Notes: generated from the sequence alone by a model not told the origin. A stretch of DNA of 10,398 bases from Cryomorphaceae bacterium (GCA_021298235.1 JAJTDX010000110.1:1-10398); one strand, 5' to 3'; shown: positions 1-7,611, counted from the first letter of the stretch. Translations and numbers: made by a program.

Positions 1-597
1 TACAAGTTCATGATTTTTACGTGTCCTGTTGGACAGTATTACTCTGAGCCAGTTAAGGTGAAGATTGAAGAGTTTTATACACGAGCTGCTGTAGGAGGAG
101 TTGGACGAGCGAAGACTGCAGGAAATTATGGGGCTTCTCTTTTTCCTGCAAAACAAGGACAGCTGAAAGGGTTTCATCAACTTGTATGGACAGACGCACA
201 CGAACACAAGTATATTGAGGAATCCGGAACAATGAATATTGTGTTTATCATAGATGGAGTTATCGTTACTCCTTCTGAGGATACGGATACGATTTTACGT
301 GGGGTAACAAAGCGTTCTGTTTTGGAAATAGCGCAGACATGGGGTATCCCGGTTGAAGAACGTAAAGTTTCGGTTCAAGAAATTGTTGATGCGCACAGAA
401 GTGGCAAACTTCAGGATGCATTCGGTGCAGGAACTGCTGCAACTGTTGCCCAAATTATTCAAATTGGTTACAGGGATGAAATTTTACAGTTGCCACCTAT
501 TGAAACGAGAGAAATATCAAATAGGATTAAAGACCATCTAGATGGAATAAAACTAGGGCGCGTCAAAGACGAGTTTGGCTGGTGCTTGAAAGTATAG
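1..597 (+). CDS. ilvE: Branched-chain-amino-acid aminotransferase, 3' part (5' end outside window)
   Basis: PLP-dependent fold-type IV transaminase that exchanges the amino group of Leu, Ile or Val with 2-oxoglutarate in the cytoplasm. The frame is open from base 1 (Tyr-Lys-Phe before the first ATG at 10), so the gene begins upstream and about 198 C-terminal residues are seen. The segment GVGRAKTAGNYG carries the PLP-binding lysine (codon 112-114), as in the GDCKMGGNY region of mammalian BCAT. ESGTMN and FGAGTAA follow, which are the cofactor carboxylate/phosphate-binding stretches, and the C-terminus GRVKDEFGW also matches the group II (eukaryote-like) BCAT type. The gene ends in tandem TAG TAG stops and a terminator lies directly downstream. 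The alternative, D-amino-acid transaminase or aminodeoxychorismate lyase of the same fold, is unlikely given these motifs. Confidence 0.93.
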   Translation, partial: YKFMIFTCPVGQYYSEPVKVKIEEFYTRAAVGGVGRAKTAGNYGASLFPAKQGQLKGFHQLVWTDAHEHKYIEESGTMNIVFIIDGVIVTPSEDTDTILRGVTKRSVLEIAQTWGIPVEERKVSVQEIVDAHRSGKLQDAFGAGTAATVAQIIQIGYRDEILQLPPIETREISNRIKDHLDGIKLGRVKDEFGWCLKV

Positions 598-606
598 TAG
601 AAAATC

Positions 607-630
607 AAGGCTTCCTAGGAGGCCTTTTTT
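607..630 (+). terminator. Rho-independent terminator after the aminotransferase
   Basis: A 9-bp hairpin begins 9 bases after the first stop codon. AAGGCTTCC (607-615) pairs with GGAGGCCTT (618-626) with one G-T wobble. The two-base gap means the innermost pair probably opens to give a tetraloop. A run of six T follows at 625-630. It separates the aminotransferase transcript from the next gene on the same strand. Confidence 0.88.
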
Positions 631-663
631 GTGGAATTTCATTTACCAGTGCATCCTAATTTC

Positions 664-2028
664 ATGAAGTTTATTACGGTTATTTTATTCCTTCAATTTG
701 TCCTATTTTCTTTTGGACAAGACACTACCGTTGTTTGTGTAACCGTACTGGATAAAGAGCATAAGGAACCGATACCAAATGTAAGTGTACTTTTGAAAAG
801 TGATCAAAATCTATATTTATCAACCGATCAGAAGGGTGCATTTAACTTCAAATTAGCTTCGCAAAAGAATGTTACCTTAACCTTTAACCATCCTCTTTTC
901 TCAACTGTTTCATCGGAACTCAATTCAGATAAACGCGCTGTTCAAGACACTATAAATCTCCAAATTCTGCTTGAGAAGAATTTAGTTCGGGAGCTAAAAG
1001 AAATTGTTGTCAAACCGCCTGGAAGACCAGACACTGTCTTTGAATCCGGCAGATTATCGGTTGCTGATTTTGAGATTCTGAAGGACGGAAGATTGATGCT
1101 TTTGGCATACCCGCGACAATTAAAAAAAGGGAGTGAGCTTTTGTTGTATGACGGGGTAGAGGTAAATGGATCTTTTTCTGTTCCGGGGATAGCGGAGGAG
1201 CTACTTCGCGATTTCAGGGGCAATGTTCATGTCCTGTGCCGGGAGAATGTTTATGGGGTGTCTGTTGATGGTGACATGGTTGGAATATCGTCCTTAGATC
1301 GTGGATATTTCATGAAATATGTCGCTCCAATTGTGGATACGAGCTACACAAAATATTTTCTTTCAAATTTTAATGAGAATTATCCGGCGTTTGAATATTT
1401 CTCGTATGATGCGCTAGATTCTACCTACAGCGATATTCTGCACATCGAGGATAAGCTGATGATGGAGTTGTACCGTTCTGAATACAAATGGGTAGACATA
1501 CGCACGAAGCTGTGGGCAAAAAACAAGGAGATTCAGACTGGGGTAGATGCCGAAATTTGGGTCGGAGCGAATTATTTTACACAGTCTTTGTATTATAAAG
1601 AGCTTTATGCTCCATTATTTTTCAAAAACGACACCCTCTATATTTTCGATTATTACAAAGACAGGCTATTTAGTTTTAGTGACGAAGGAAAACTAATTGA
1701 CAGTGTTCCAATTTACCACCATTATCATCCAAAATCGACCGGTTGGAAACGTTCTTTAATTCAGGATCGGGTTACCGGGGAAATTTATGCGGTATTTGAG
1801 AAAGGAGGAAATAGCTTTATCGGTAGAATCGACCTTCATACTGGAGAAATAACTGAGAAGGTTGTATTGGGATTTAAATTCGTGGAAAAGATAGCCATAC
1901 ATGACAATTTCGTCTATTACGTTTATCGTCCATTTGAATCGAATCAAAAAAAATTCCTTTACAAAGAACGATTGCCTTATTCGTTCGTAAAAGCAGATGT
2001 ATTGCAGGGAATGGAAAAGGTAAAATAA
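664..2028 (+). CDS. Secreted protein of unknown function with carboxypeptidase-regulatory-like domain
   Basis: This 454-residue protein has a Sec signal peptide: Met-Lys, then a hydrophobic run to about residue 17, with probable cleavage before Gln19 (SFG|QD). I chose the ATG at 664 because the signal peptide begins there; the frame is open back to a GTG at 631, but that start would put 11 extra residues in front and lies directly against the terminator. Residues about 22-105 look like a carboxypeptidase-D regulatory-like beta-sandwich (EPIPNVSVLL, then STDQKGAFNF), common in Bacteroidota surface proteins. The line LKEIVVKPPGRPDTVF follows. The remaining 330 residues are rich in aromatic and beta-type segments with 'KNDTLYIFDYYKDRLFSF'-like turns, which suggests a beta-propeller, but this is inference. 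There is no lipobox cysteine, TonB plug or C-terminal sorting domain. It converges on the WbqC gene with a 5-bp gap. I do not recognise a specific function. Confidence 0.8.
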   Translation: MKFITVILFLQFVLFSFGQDTTVVCVTVLDKEHKEPIPNVSVLLKSDQNLYLSTDQKGAFNFKLASQKNVTLTFNHPLFSTVSSELNSDKRAVQDTINLQILLEKNLVRELKEIVVKPPGRPDTVFESGRLSVADFEILKDGRLMLLAYPRQLKKGSELLLYDGVEVNGSFSVPGIAEELLRDFRGNVHVLCRENVYGVSVDGDMVGISSLDRGYFMKYVAPIVDTSYTKYFLSNFNENYPAFEYFSYDALDSTYSDILHIEDKLMMELYRSEYKWVDIRTKLWAKNKEIQTGVDAEIWVGANYFTQSLYYKELYAPLFFKNDTLYIFDYYKDRLFSFSDEGKLIDSVPIYHHYHPKSTGWKRSLIQDRVTGEIYAVFEKGGNSFIGRIDLHTGEITEKVVLGFKFVEKIAIHDNFVYYVYRPFESNQKKFLYKERLPYSFVKADVLQGMEKVK

Positions 2029-2033
2029 TTGAT

Positions 2034-2618
2034 TCAATCGCTAACGATCCATTTTCTAGCCATGGGTCCTTCTGAAAATATCAAATCGAGAATAGAGATT
2101 TGGTAACTATATTCCTCGGAAGAAGGAAAGAGTTGGTAATAGGGCGCTATTGCTTTTTCCTCAAATACAAGCGCTCTGAAATCAAGTCCTTTTTCCTCAT
2201 ACTTTGTGCTGAGTTTGAAAGATAACGGTAAGTCTAAAAAAGTGCTTATCAAATCAATGCTTGCCAGATTCAAGTCGATCAAATATTTTTGATTGGAGAA
2301 AATGATTCTCTTTATTTGTTCCGAGTAATCCTCAAAATAGGCTGCTGAAGCATACGCGCTTTCAATTGCTTTCCAATGGATTCTTTGCCAATCTGTTGCA
2401 TAACAAACATGAATATCCTTCATGGCGGTTTTGTTTCCAAAAGGTTTGCTCACAGGTACAGAAATATAAAGGGGGCCGTTCGCACCCAGGATTAGGGATC
2501 TGCTTCGATCGGTTTGTTTCACGAAGTGCTCGTGCCTTTCCAGGACGACATTTTGTCCGTTCAAAGCGCGAAAAAAGGGGATACTTCCGAAATAAGTAAA
2601 CGGAAGGATTTGCTGCAT
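2034..2618 (-). CDS. WbqC family protein
   Basis: This is a 194-residue protein of the WbqC-like family, named after a gene in O-antigen clusters; its biochemical activity is not established. Family landmarks are visible: an N-terminal LPFTYFGSIPFF segment, ERHEHFVKQTDRSR (about 27-40), NGPLYISVPV (47-56), DWQRIHWKAIESAY (76-89) and YFEDY (94-98). The ATG start at 2618 overlaps the lepB stop by one base (TGATG), which suggests translational coupling. An in-frame TTG one codon earlier would add a single residue and is less likely. It is the last gene of the parA-to-WbqC operon, and placement after lepB is usual in Flavobacteriia as I recall. No signal peptide is seen, so the protein is probably cytoplasmic. 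Confidence 0.85.
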   Translation of the reverse strand: MQQILPFTYFGSIPFFRALNGQNVVLERHEHFVKQTDRSRSLILGANGPLYISVPVSKPFGNKTAMKDIHVCYATDWQRIHWKAIESAYASAAYFEDYSEQIKRIIFSNQKYLIDLNLASIDLISTFLDLPLSFKLSTKYEEKGLDFRALVFEEKAIAPYYQLFPSSEEYSYQISILDLIFSEGPMARKWIVSD

Positions 2619-4534
2619 CAATGAATCAATTTAAACACTCGTTCCCAACGGAATCCAATTTCAGGGTCGGTACTTTTTGAAAGCCAAACCAAAGATGCTC
2701 TTCCAACTACATGATCTTCAGGGACAAAGCCCCATACTCTTGAGTCTGCTGAGTTATATCGGTTATCTCCCATCAACCAATAGTAGTTCATTTCTATTCT
2801 GTACGTATTGGTTTTCTTTCCGTCGATGTAAATACCATCTTTGCGTTCTTCAAGTTTATGCCCCTCGTAAGCGGTAATTATTCTTCGATACCATGCGATA
2901 TTTTCTTTTTTGAAATTGACCACCTTTCCTTTGTAAGGAACTTGAAAACGCTCGAAGTCACTGACAGTATTGTTGATGTTAAGGTCTTTTGGGAAGTAAT
3001 TTAAATTATTAATCCTGTCTGAAACTGTTGGCTCATATCCCCAAATGTCGGTGTATTGCTGTTGAATATTTAATGTAAATTTTGATTCCAAAAAATCAGG
3101 ATTAGAGCGAAGCTTTGCAAGTTGAGAACGTGTGAGATTCATAATATATGTTTGACCATCATCCTGTGTCATGTAATCATTGCGACTTTCTTCCAGTCCG
3201 AATTTTTCCATCATCACCGATCTGTTCTTCGGGGTGAAATTCGTTGCGAAATATTGCAGGTTTTGATCCGGTGCAACCCAAGCTGGTTTTCCGTTGACAT
3301 ACAGAATAGATTTTTTAATTTCCAACCAGTCTCCGGGAATTCCCACACAACGTTTAATGTAATTTTCTCTTTTATCGACGGGTCTGTAAATCAGGCCATA
3401 ATGTGAAATAATACCTTTTTCAGTATGTGCAATTTTCTCTTCAGCCAGCATTTTTCTTGCCTTGTTCTTCCATTTTTCGATGTGATCGATGTACTTGTCT
3501 CCGTATTTTTCAATGATGTTAGCCTGAGCATAATCATCGCTGAACAAGAGAAGTATATCTTCTTTTACACCTTGCCCACGAGTGGCATAATAAGAGCGTA
3601 TACTGTCAGAAAATCGAGTTGAAATGGTGCTAAATTCAGGATAGCTTCGAGCAAAAAGATATTGAGATTCTTTAATAACGATTCCATGGTAATCGTGTCC
3701 CATCAAGCCATCTGGCATGCGAGGATCATATACAGCGGTATCTCCACTTGGATAGTTGAATACCACAACGTCATTTCGCTGAACTTTCCCAAAACCTGGC
3801 AGTCGGGTGTAGTTCAAATACTCCAGTCCTGTGTAGGATTTGATATTAACCCACGGAACCGTATTGTGAACAAGCGGAAAGGAGAGGGGAGTAACCGGGA
3901 CTTTCGGTCCGTAAGCGAGCTTGTTAACGAACAAAAAGTCTCCTACTAGTAATGTTTTTTCCATTGAACCAGTCGGAATCTGAAAAGGTTCGAACACATA
4001 AGTACGAATAATACTTGCTGCTACCAAAGCAAACAATATTGAATCACCCCATTCCTTCACGCGGGATTTTGTACCTGGCTTTTGACGAGTAACCGCATCA
4101 ATTGTAAGCGCGATGACATGACCAATTACGGGAAGACAAAGAAAAAGAACGATGTGGTCTCCCCATTTCCGGGCCTCAGTATCACTACTATTTCCCCATC
4201 TTGTTTCAGGAAGCATATCTGTACCGCTTTTTGATATTTTGTAAAAAATATAGTATGGGAAGAAAATTCCTTGAAGTGTATCCGTAAATGAATAATAACC
4301 GAATCTTCTGATGATTGAGGTGTTCACTGTTGCCAGCATAACCAAGTGTACTCCAGGAAAAAGTAAAAGCAGAGACCACCATGGTTTGTGACATGTGATT
4401 TTGAATGCGATGTAATAATTGTACCCGGGAACAAGTGCTTCCCAAGTCGGTCTTTTGGGATTACGAAAGATTTTCCACCACATTCCAAGATAGGGATGGA
4501 TCAATATGAGTAGGTAAAAATAGAGAATGTTCAT
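2618..4534 (-). CDS. lepB: Signal peptidase I, long Bacteroidota form
   Basis: This membrane serine protease removes signal peptides from exported proteins, using a Ser/Lys dyad on the periplasmic side. The 638-residue product has two parts. Residues 1-150 hold several hydrophobic segments (about 1-20, 53-75, 88-100, 126-147) in the style of the DUF5684-type domain fused to LepB in this phylum. The S26 peptidase follows: a membrane anchor at about 164-180, IPTGSMEKTL with catalytic Ser190, DVVVFNYP (255-262), ENYIKRCVGIPGD with general-base Lys394, and the box E segment GDNRYNSADSR (589-599). Two long insertions (about 264-385 and 415-580) make it much longer than the 324-residue E. coli enzyme; long LepB is normal in Bacteroidota. 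It starts 3 bases after the dapB stop and its own stop overlaps the WbqC start. Confidence 0.95.
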   Translation of the reverse strand: MNILYFYLLILIHPYLGMWWKIFRNPKRPTWEALVPGYNYYIAFKITCHKPWWSLLLLFPGVHLVMLATVNTSIIRRFGYYSFTDTLQGIFFPYYIFYKISKSGTDMLPETRWGNSSDTEARKWGDHIVLFLCLPVIGHVIALTIDAVTRQKPGTKSRVKEWGDSILFALVAASIIRTYVFEPFQIPTGSMEKTLLVGDFLFVNKLAYGPKVPVTPLSFPLVHNTVPWVNIKSYTGLEYLNYTRLPGFGKVQRNDVVVFNYPSGDTAVYDPRMPDGLMGHDYHGIVIKESQYLFARSYPEFSTISTRFSDSIRSYYATRGQGVKEDILLLFSDDYAQANIIEKYGDKYIDHIEKWKNKARKMLAEEKIAHTEKGIISHYGLIYRPVDKRENYIKRCVGIPGDWLEIKKSILYVNGKPAWVAPDQNLQYFATNFTPKNRSVMMEKFGLEESRNDYMTQDDGQTYIMNLTRSQLAKLRSNPDFLESKFTLNIQQQYTDIWGYEPTVSDRINNLNYFPKDLNINNTVSDFERFQVPYKGKVVNFKKENIAWYRRIITAYEGHKLEERKDGIYIDGKKTNTYRIEMNYYWLMGDNRYNSADSRVWGFVPEDHVVGRASLVWLSKSTDPEIGFRWERVFKLIH

Positions 4535-4537
4535 ATG

Positions 4538-5260
4538 TTAAAGGTTTAAAACATCTTTAATGGTGAAAACGCCTTTTTTGCCATGGATCCACTCAGCGGA
4601 GATTACTGCACCCAAAGCAAAGCCCTTTCTATTGTGTGCCTCATGCGTTATGGTAATCGTGTCTATTTCGGAGGAGTAGGTGATCGAATGTGTACCTGGA
4701 ACATCCGGTTTACGATGTGATATCAGAGGCAATTGAAATTGACCAACATGCGGCTTTTTTTCTTCTCCGTGAACCCAGGATATATAATCAGAATTGTGTT
4801 CAAGTATTCCGTTTGCCAGTGTGATTGCTGTGCCACTGGGGGCGTCCAGCTTATGAATATGATGTGTCTCCTCCAAAGACACAGAGTAGCCGGATTTTCC
4901 AGACATTAGCTCAGCTAATCGGTTATTGACTTCAAAAAAGACATTGACTCCGATAGAGAAATTAGATGCATGAAGTAATGAGCCATTCCGCTCTTCAGTC
5001 ATTGAAATAATTTTATCTAATGAATCCATCCAACCGGTGGTTCCCACAATGATTGGGATCCCTCGAAGAATACAATGTTCTATGTGCGCTACGGCCAGTT
5101 CGGGCTGCGTAAATTCAATTGCCACGTCTGAATCCGAGAGATCAGCGGCGTCAATTGGATTGCTGGAATTGATTCTTGCCGAAATGCTGTGTCCTCGTTC
5201 GAGAGCAATTTCTTCGATCACTTTCCCCATTTTTCCATATCCGATCAAAGCGATGTTCAT
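4538..5260 (-). CDS. dapB: 4-hydroxy-tetrahydrodipicolinate reductase
   Basis: DapB reduces 4-hydroxy-tetrahydrodipicolinate with NAD(P)H in the diaminopimelate/lysine pathway, which feeds peptidoglycan. The 240-residue length fits the shorter DapB type. Visible elements are the Rossmann nucleotide loop GYGKMG (7-12), IVGTTGW (71-77), ASNFSIGVN (98-106), and the catalytic segment ETHHIHKLDAPSGTA (131-145), where His133 and Lys137 correspond to E. coli His159 and Lys163. SHRKPDVPGTH and the late HEAHNRKGFALGA stretch are also typical. All key residues are present and the reading frame is intact. It lies 66 bp after DUF5683, the widest gap in the operon, and 3 bp before lepB. Confidence 0.96.
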   Translation of the reverse strand: MNIALIGYGKMGKVIEEIALERGHSISARINSSNPIDAADLSDSDVAIEFTQPELAVAHIEHCILRGIPIIVGTTGWMDSLDKIISMTEERNGSLLHASNFSIGVNVFFEVNNRLAELMSGKSGYSVSLEETHHIHKLDAPSGTAITLANGILEHNSDYISWVHGEEKKPHVGQFQLPLISHRKPDVPGTHSITYSSEIDTITITHEAHNRKGFALGAVISAEWIHGKKGVFTIKDVLNL

Positions 5261-5326
5261 AGATCAAAATTGGATAAAATTGTCGAGTTAAGGTATGAAA
5301 TCATTCAGAAAATAATAGGAAAGTTG

Positions 5327-5878
5327 TCAAATATCCAATTTAATACTCAATCCTAAAGCTCTGTTCGAAATTAAGGAGGGTCTCAACTGAATACTCAGGT
5401 CTTCAGAGATATCAAATTCAACAAAATGAGCCTCAATTCCGGCATCTACAACTTGGAGAATATAAACTAAACCAACTCCAAGAATAGAAAGGTCTCGTTG
5501 GGTTTGATATTGTCTGAACAATGTCAGTACACCGTCGTTGTCAAACTGTTCCCATCTAACATCCGGGATGCCGCCGTTTATTCGGTTTTTATAGTCTTGT
5601 TTAAGATCTTTTTGAATGGATTGATTTTGAACGAGGAAATAACCTGTGGCAGCCAGGCCTCCATAGATGAGTGGGACTTTCCAGAATGCTTTTTTCTTGC
5701 CTTTCGGCATCGCTACGTGGTTGTATATTTGTCCTGCTCCGGGTAGGACAGAAGAGAATATGACGGCTTTTTTCGGTGAATGCCTCTGAATGGTGTCAGA
5801 TAGTACAAGTGTATCCTCTTGACTGCGGAGTGCAAAGGACACGAAAAGAAGACTCAGTAGTCCGAACTGATTGAACAT
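5327..5878 (-). CDS. DUF5683 domain membrane protein
   Basis: This is a 183-residue envelope protein of unknown function. It has an N-terminal signal-like segment (residues 1-19, possible cleavage near RS|QED). Then comes the family core: SPKKAVIFSSVLPGAGQIYN (34-53), a basic loop, WKVPLIYGGLAATGYFLV (66-83), and SILGVGLVYILQVVDAGIEAHF (131-152). These suggest membrane-embedded or re-entrant helices, and residues 153-183 look like a beta-rich tail. The PGAGQ-Y pattern is shared with other small membrane proteins of Bacteroidota. Its ATG overlaps the parB stop by one base (TAATG), so its translation may depend on ribosomes finishing parB. This matters because parB is broken here. Position between parB and dapB is the usual one in this phylum as I recall. 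Confidence 0.82.
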   Translation of the reverse strand: MFNQFGLLSLLFVSFALRSQEDTLVLSDTIQRHSPKKAVIFSSVLPGAGQIYNHVAMPKGKKKAFWKVPLIYGGLAATGYFLVQNQSIQKDLKQDYKNRINGGIPDVRWEQFDNDGVLTLFRQYQTQRDLSILGVGLVYILQVVDAGIEAHFVEFDISEDLSIQLRPSLISNRALGLSIKLDI

Positions 5879-6707
5879 TAGCGGTTAAGAATCTCAATAA
5901 TTCTGTTTAGGTCAACCTCAGAGTTGAAATTAACGATGATCTTTCCATTTCCTAAGGTCGATTTTTTGATTTCAACGCGCGCCGAAAGTTTGTCCCCTAA
6001 ATGCTCCTTGAAAACAAATTGTGAATCGCTGATCTGAGGTTTGGCAGTTTTCTTTACCTGCCCACCAACTGAAGCCGTTTTAGGTTCAACATAGCCGTCT
6101 TTTATGAGTGCTTCGGCATCTCTTACAGAAAGACCATTATCGACGATTTGTTGGAAAATAGAAAGTTGTAAGGCTTCATCTCCCGCAGAAACCAATGCTC
6201 TGGCGTGTCCCATTGAAATAGCATTGTCTCTCACTGCAGCCTGAATGTCTGCAGGAAGTTTCAATAATCGGATATGGTTTGTAATACTGGAACGTGATTT
6301 AGAAATTTTTTGACTCAGCTGATCTTGAGTGAGACTGCATTCCTCGATCAGTCGTTGGTAGGAGAGGGCAACTTCTATGGCATTCAGGTCTTCACGCTGA
6401 ATGTTTTCCACAAGCGCCATTTCCAGCATTGTCTGATCGTTGGCCACACGAATATAAGCAGGGACTTCAGTTAGTCCGGCCATCTGAGCAGCACGAAAAC
6501 GACGTTCTCCAGAGATGAGCTGATATTTATCGCGGCCAAGTTTGCGTACGGTGAGAGGCTGAATGATATGCTTTTGACCGGGAGCATGGAAACAGAGTTA
6601 ACCAATCCCGAACCGCCGGATTTTGTTGTAATATCGGTTTCTGAATTTTCGAGAAGAGCACTCAGCCCTTTGCCCAGGGCAGACCGCTTTTTCGGATTAG
6701 AGTTCAT
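5878..6707 (-). pseudogene. parB: Chromosome-partitioning protein ParB, split by an internal out-of-frame deletion
   Basis: ParB binds parS sites as a CTP-dependent clamp and works with ParA in chromosome segregation. The start at 6707 gives a normal ParB N-terminus (KKRSALGKGLSALLEN), followed by MLPVKSI (41-47). That frame then reads nonsense and stops at 6471-6473 after 78 residues. The correct ParB sequence resumes in the -1 frame near 6570: HIIQPLTVRKLG, then GERRFRA, ALVENIQRED, the helix-turn-helix (LTQDQLSQKISKSRSSITNHIRLL), GHARAL and a dimerisation tail ending at 5878. Compared with family members such as B. subtilis Spo0J, about 26-28 residues containing the NPxQPR box are absent, and the loss is not a multiple of three. 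From the ATG at 6483 a 201-residue fragment without GERR could be made by reinitiation. The start overlaps parA by 11 bp. This could be a real mutation or an assembly error. Confidence 0.85.
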
Positions 6708-7509
6708 CGTTAATTTGGATTATTTTATCCTCGTTTCCTATTTTGGTGAGGTTGTTTTTTTGAAGGATTTCTCTGGCGAAATTTAAATAATTGATTGAGC
6801 CTTTGCTTGCTGCATCGTGCATCACAATAGTCTCTCCATAACTCGGAGCCTCACCCAACTTTGTGTTTCGATGAATGACAGTGTCAAAGACTAACTCTTG
6901 AAAATGTGTTTTAACCTCTTCTACTACTTGATTCGCCAATCGCAGACGTGTGTCATACATGGTCAAAAGGATTCCTTCAATTTCCAGGTCAGGATTGAGT
7001 CTTCCTTGAACAATTTTTATGGTATTAAGTAATTTGCCCAATCCTTCAAGCGCAAAATATTCACATTGAACAGGAATCATTACGGAATCTGAAGCAGTAA
7101 GAGCGTTGACAGTGATAAGTCCCAAGGAGGGCGAACAATCTATCACGATAAAGTCATAAGCATCTTTGATTTTATCCAAAGCCACTTTCAGCATGTGTTC
7201 ACGGTTGGGAAGATTGATCATTTCCAGTTCCGCTCCAACAAGATCTATATGCGAAGGCAGGATGTCAAGATTTGGATTTTGGGTCTGAATAATGAGATCT
7301 TTCGGGTGAACTTCGTTTATCAGACAGTCATAAATGTTCCGCGTATTCTTCGGATCCAGTCCAACCCCTGATGTTGCATTGGCTTGCGGGTCAGCATCCA
7401 CTATCAGCGTTTTATACTCCAGCACTCCAAGGCAACCCCCAAGATTAATTGCAGTGGTTGTTTTTCCAACTCCCCCTTTTTGATTCGCAATAGCGATTAT
7501 TTTAGCCAT
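6697..7509 (-). CDS. parA: Chromosome-partitioning ATPase ParA (Soj type)
   Basis: This 270-residue cytoplasmic ATPase forms ATP-dependent dimers on the nucleoid and is driven by ParB to move origins apart. The deviant Walker A motif KGGVGKTT is at residues 11-18, with the signature Lys11 as well as Lys16. The A' region VDADPQANAT is at 37-46 and Walker B FIVIDCSPSLG at 120-130. Further family landmarks are PVQCEYFALEG and the late LGEAPSYG stretch, and the chain begins almost directly at the ATPase fold, so it is the short chromosomal type without a plasmid-type N-terminal DNA-binding domain. No frame damage is seen. It is the first gene of the minus-strand operon, with 102 bp of non-coding sequence in front of it. 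Confidence 0.96.
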   Translation of the reverse strand: MAKIIAIANQKGGVGKTTTAINLGGCLGVLEYKTLIVDADPQANATSGVGLDPKNTRNIYDCLINEVHPKDLIIQTQNPNLDILPSHIDLVGAELEMINLPNREHMLKVALDKIKDAYDFIVIDCSPSLGLITVNALTASDSVMIPVQCEYFALEGLGKLLNTIKIVQGRLNPDLEIEGILLTMYDTRLRLANQVVEEVKTHFQELVFDTVIHRNTKLGEAPSYGETIVMHDAASKGSINYLNFAREILQKNNLTKIGNEDKIIQINDEL

Positions 7510-7527
7510 CCACTTATAATTGTGTCG

Positions 7528-7535
7528 TAAAGTTA
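7528..7535 (-). promoter_or_regulatory. Candidate -7 promoter element of the parA operon
   Basis: On the minus strand the sequence reads TAACTTTA, seven of eight matches to the Bacteroidota -7 consensus TAnnTTTG, followed by C. It lies 18 bases before the parA ATG, so the leader would be very short. A good -33 TTG box at the expected distance is not evident. The 102-bp gap between parA and DUF3276 holds nothing else I can name. Confidence 0.3.
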
Positions 7536-7611
7536 AGACAAAACATTGGTGGCTAATTACACACTACTAGGTAAATTATCAACCGAAAAGGTGTTGATTG
7601 TTGATACAGGT

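Noticed and set aside
631..663. GTG start at 631 for the secreted protein
   Set aside because: It adds 11 residues in front of an otherwise clean signal peptide and abuts the T-run of the terminator; ATG 664 is the better start.
2005..2050. Possible bidirectional terminator between the convergent genes (ATTGA/TCAAT inverted repeat)
   Set aside because: The stem is short, AT-rich and not followed by a T-run on either strand.
5261..5326. Promoter in front of dapB, and the direct repeat AAAATTG-GAT-AAAATTG
   Set aside because: The best -7 match (CAATTTTG on the minus strand) lacks the first T and has no -33 box; a seven-base AT-rich repeat is expected by chance. Nothing else is visible in this 66-bp gap.
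7540..7611. Hairpin (TCAA..CC/GG..TTGA) after DUF3276 as terminator
   Set aside because: The stem has a bulge, few pairs and no downstream T-run on the minus strand.
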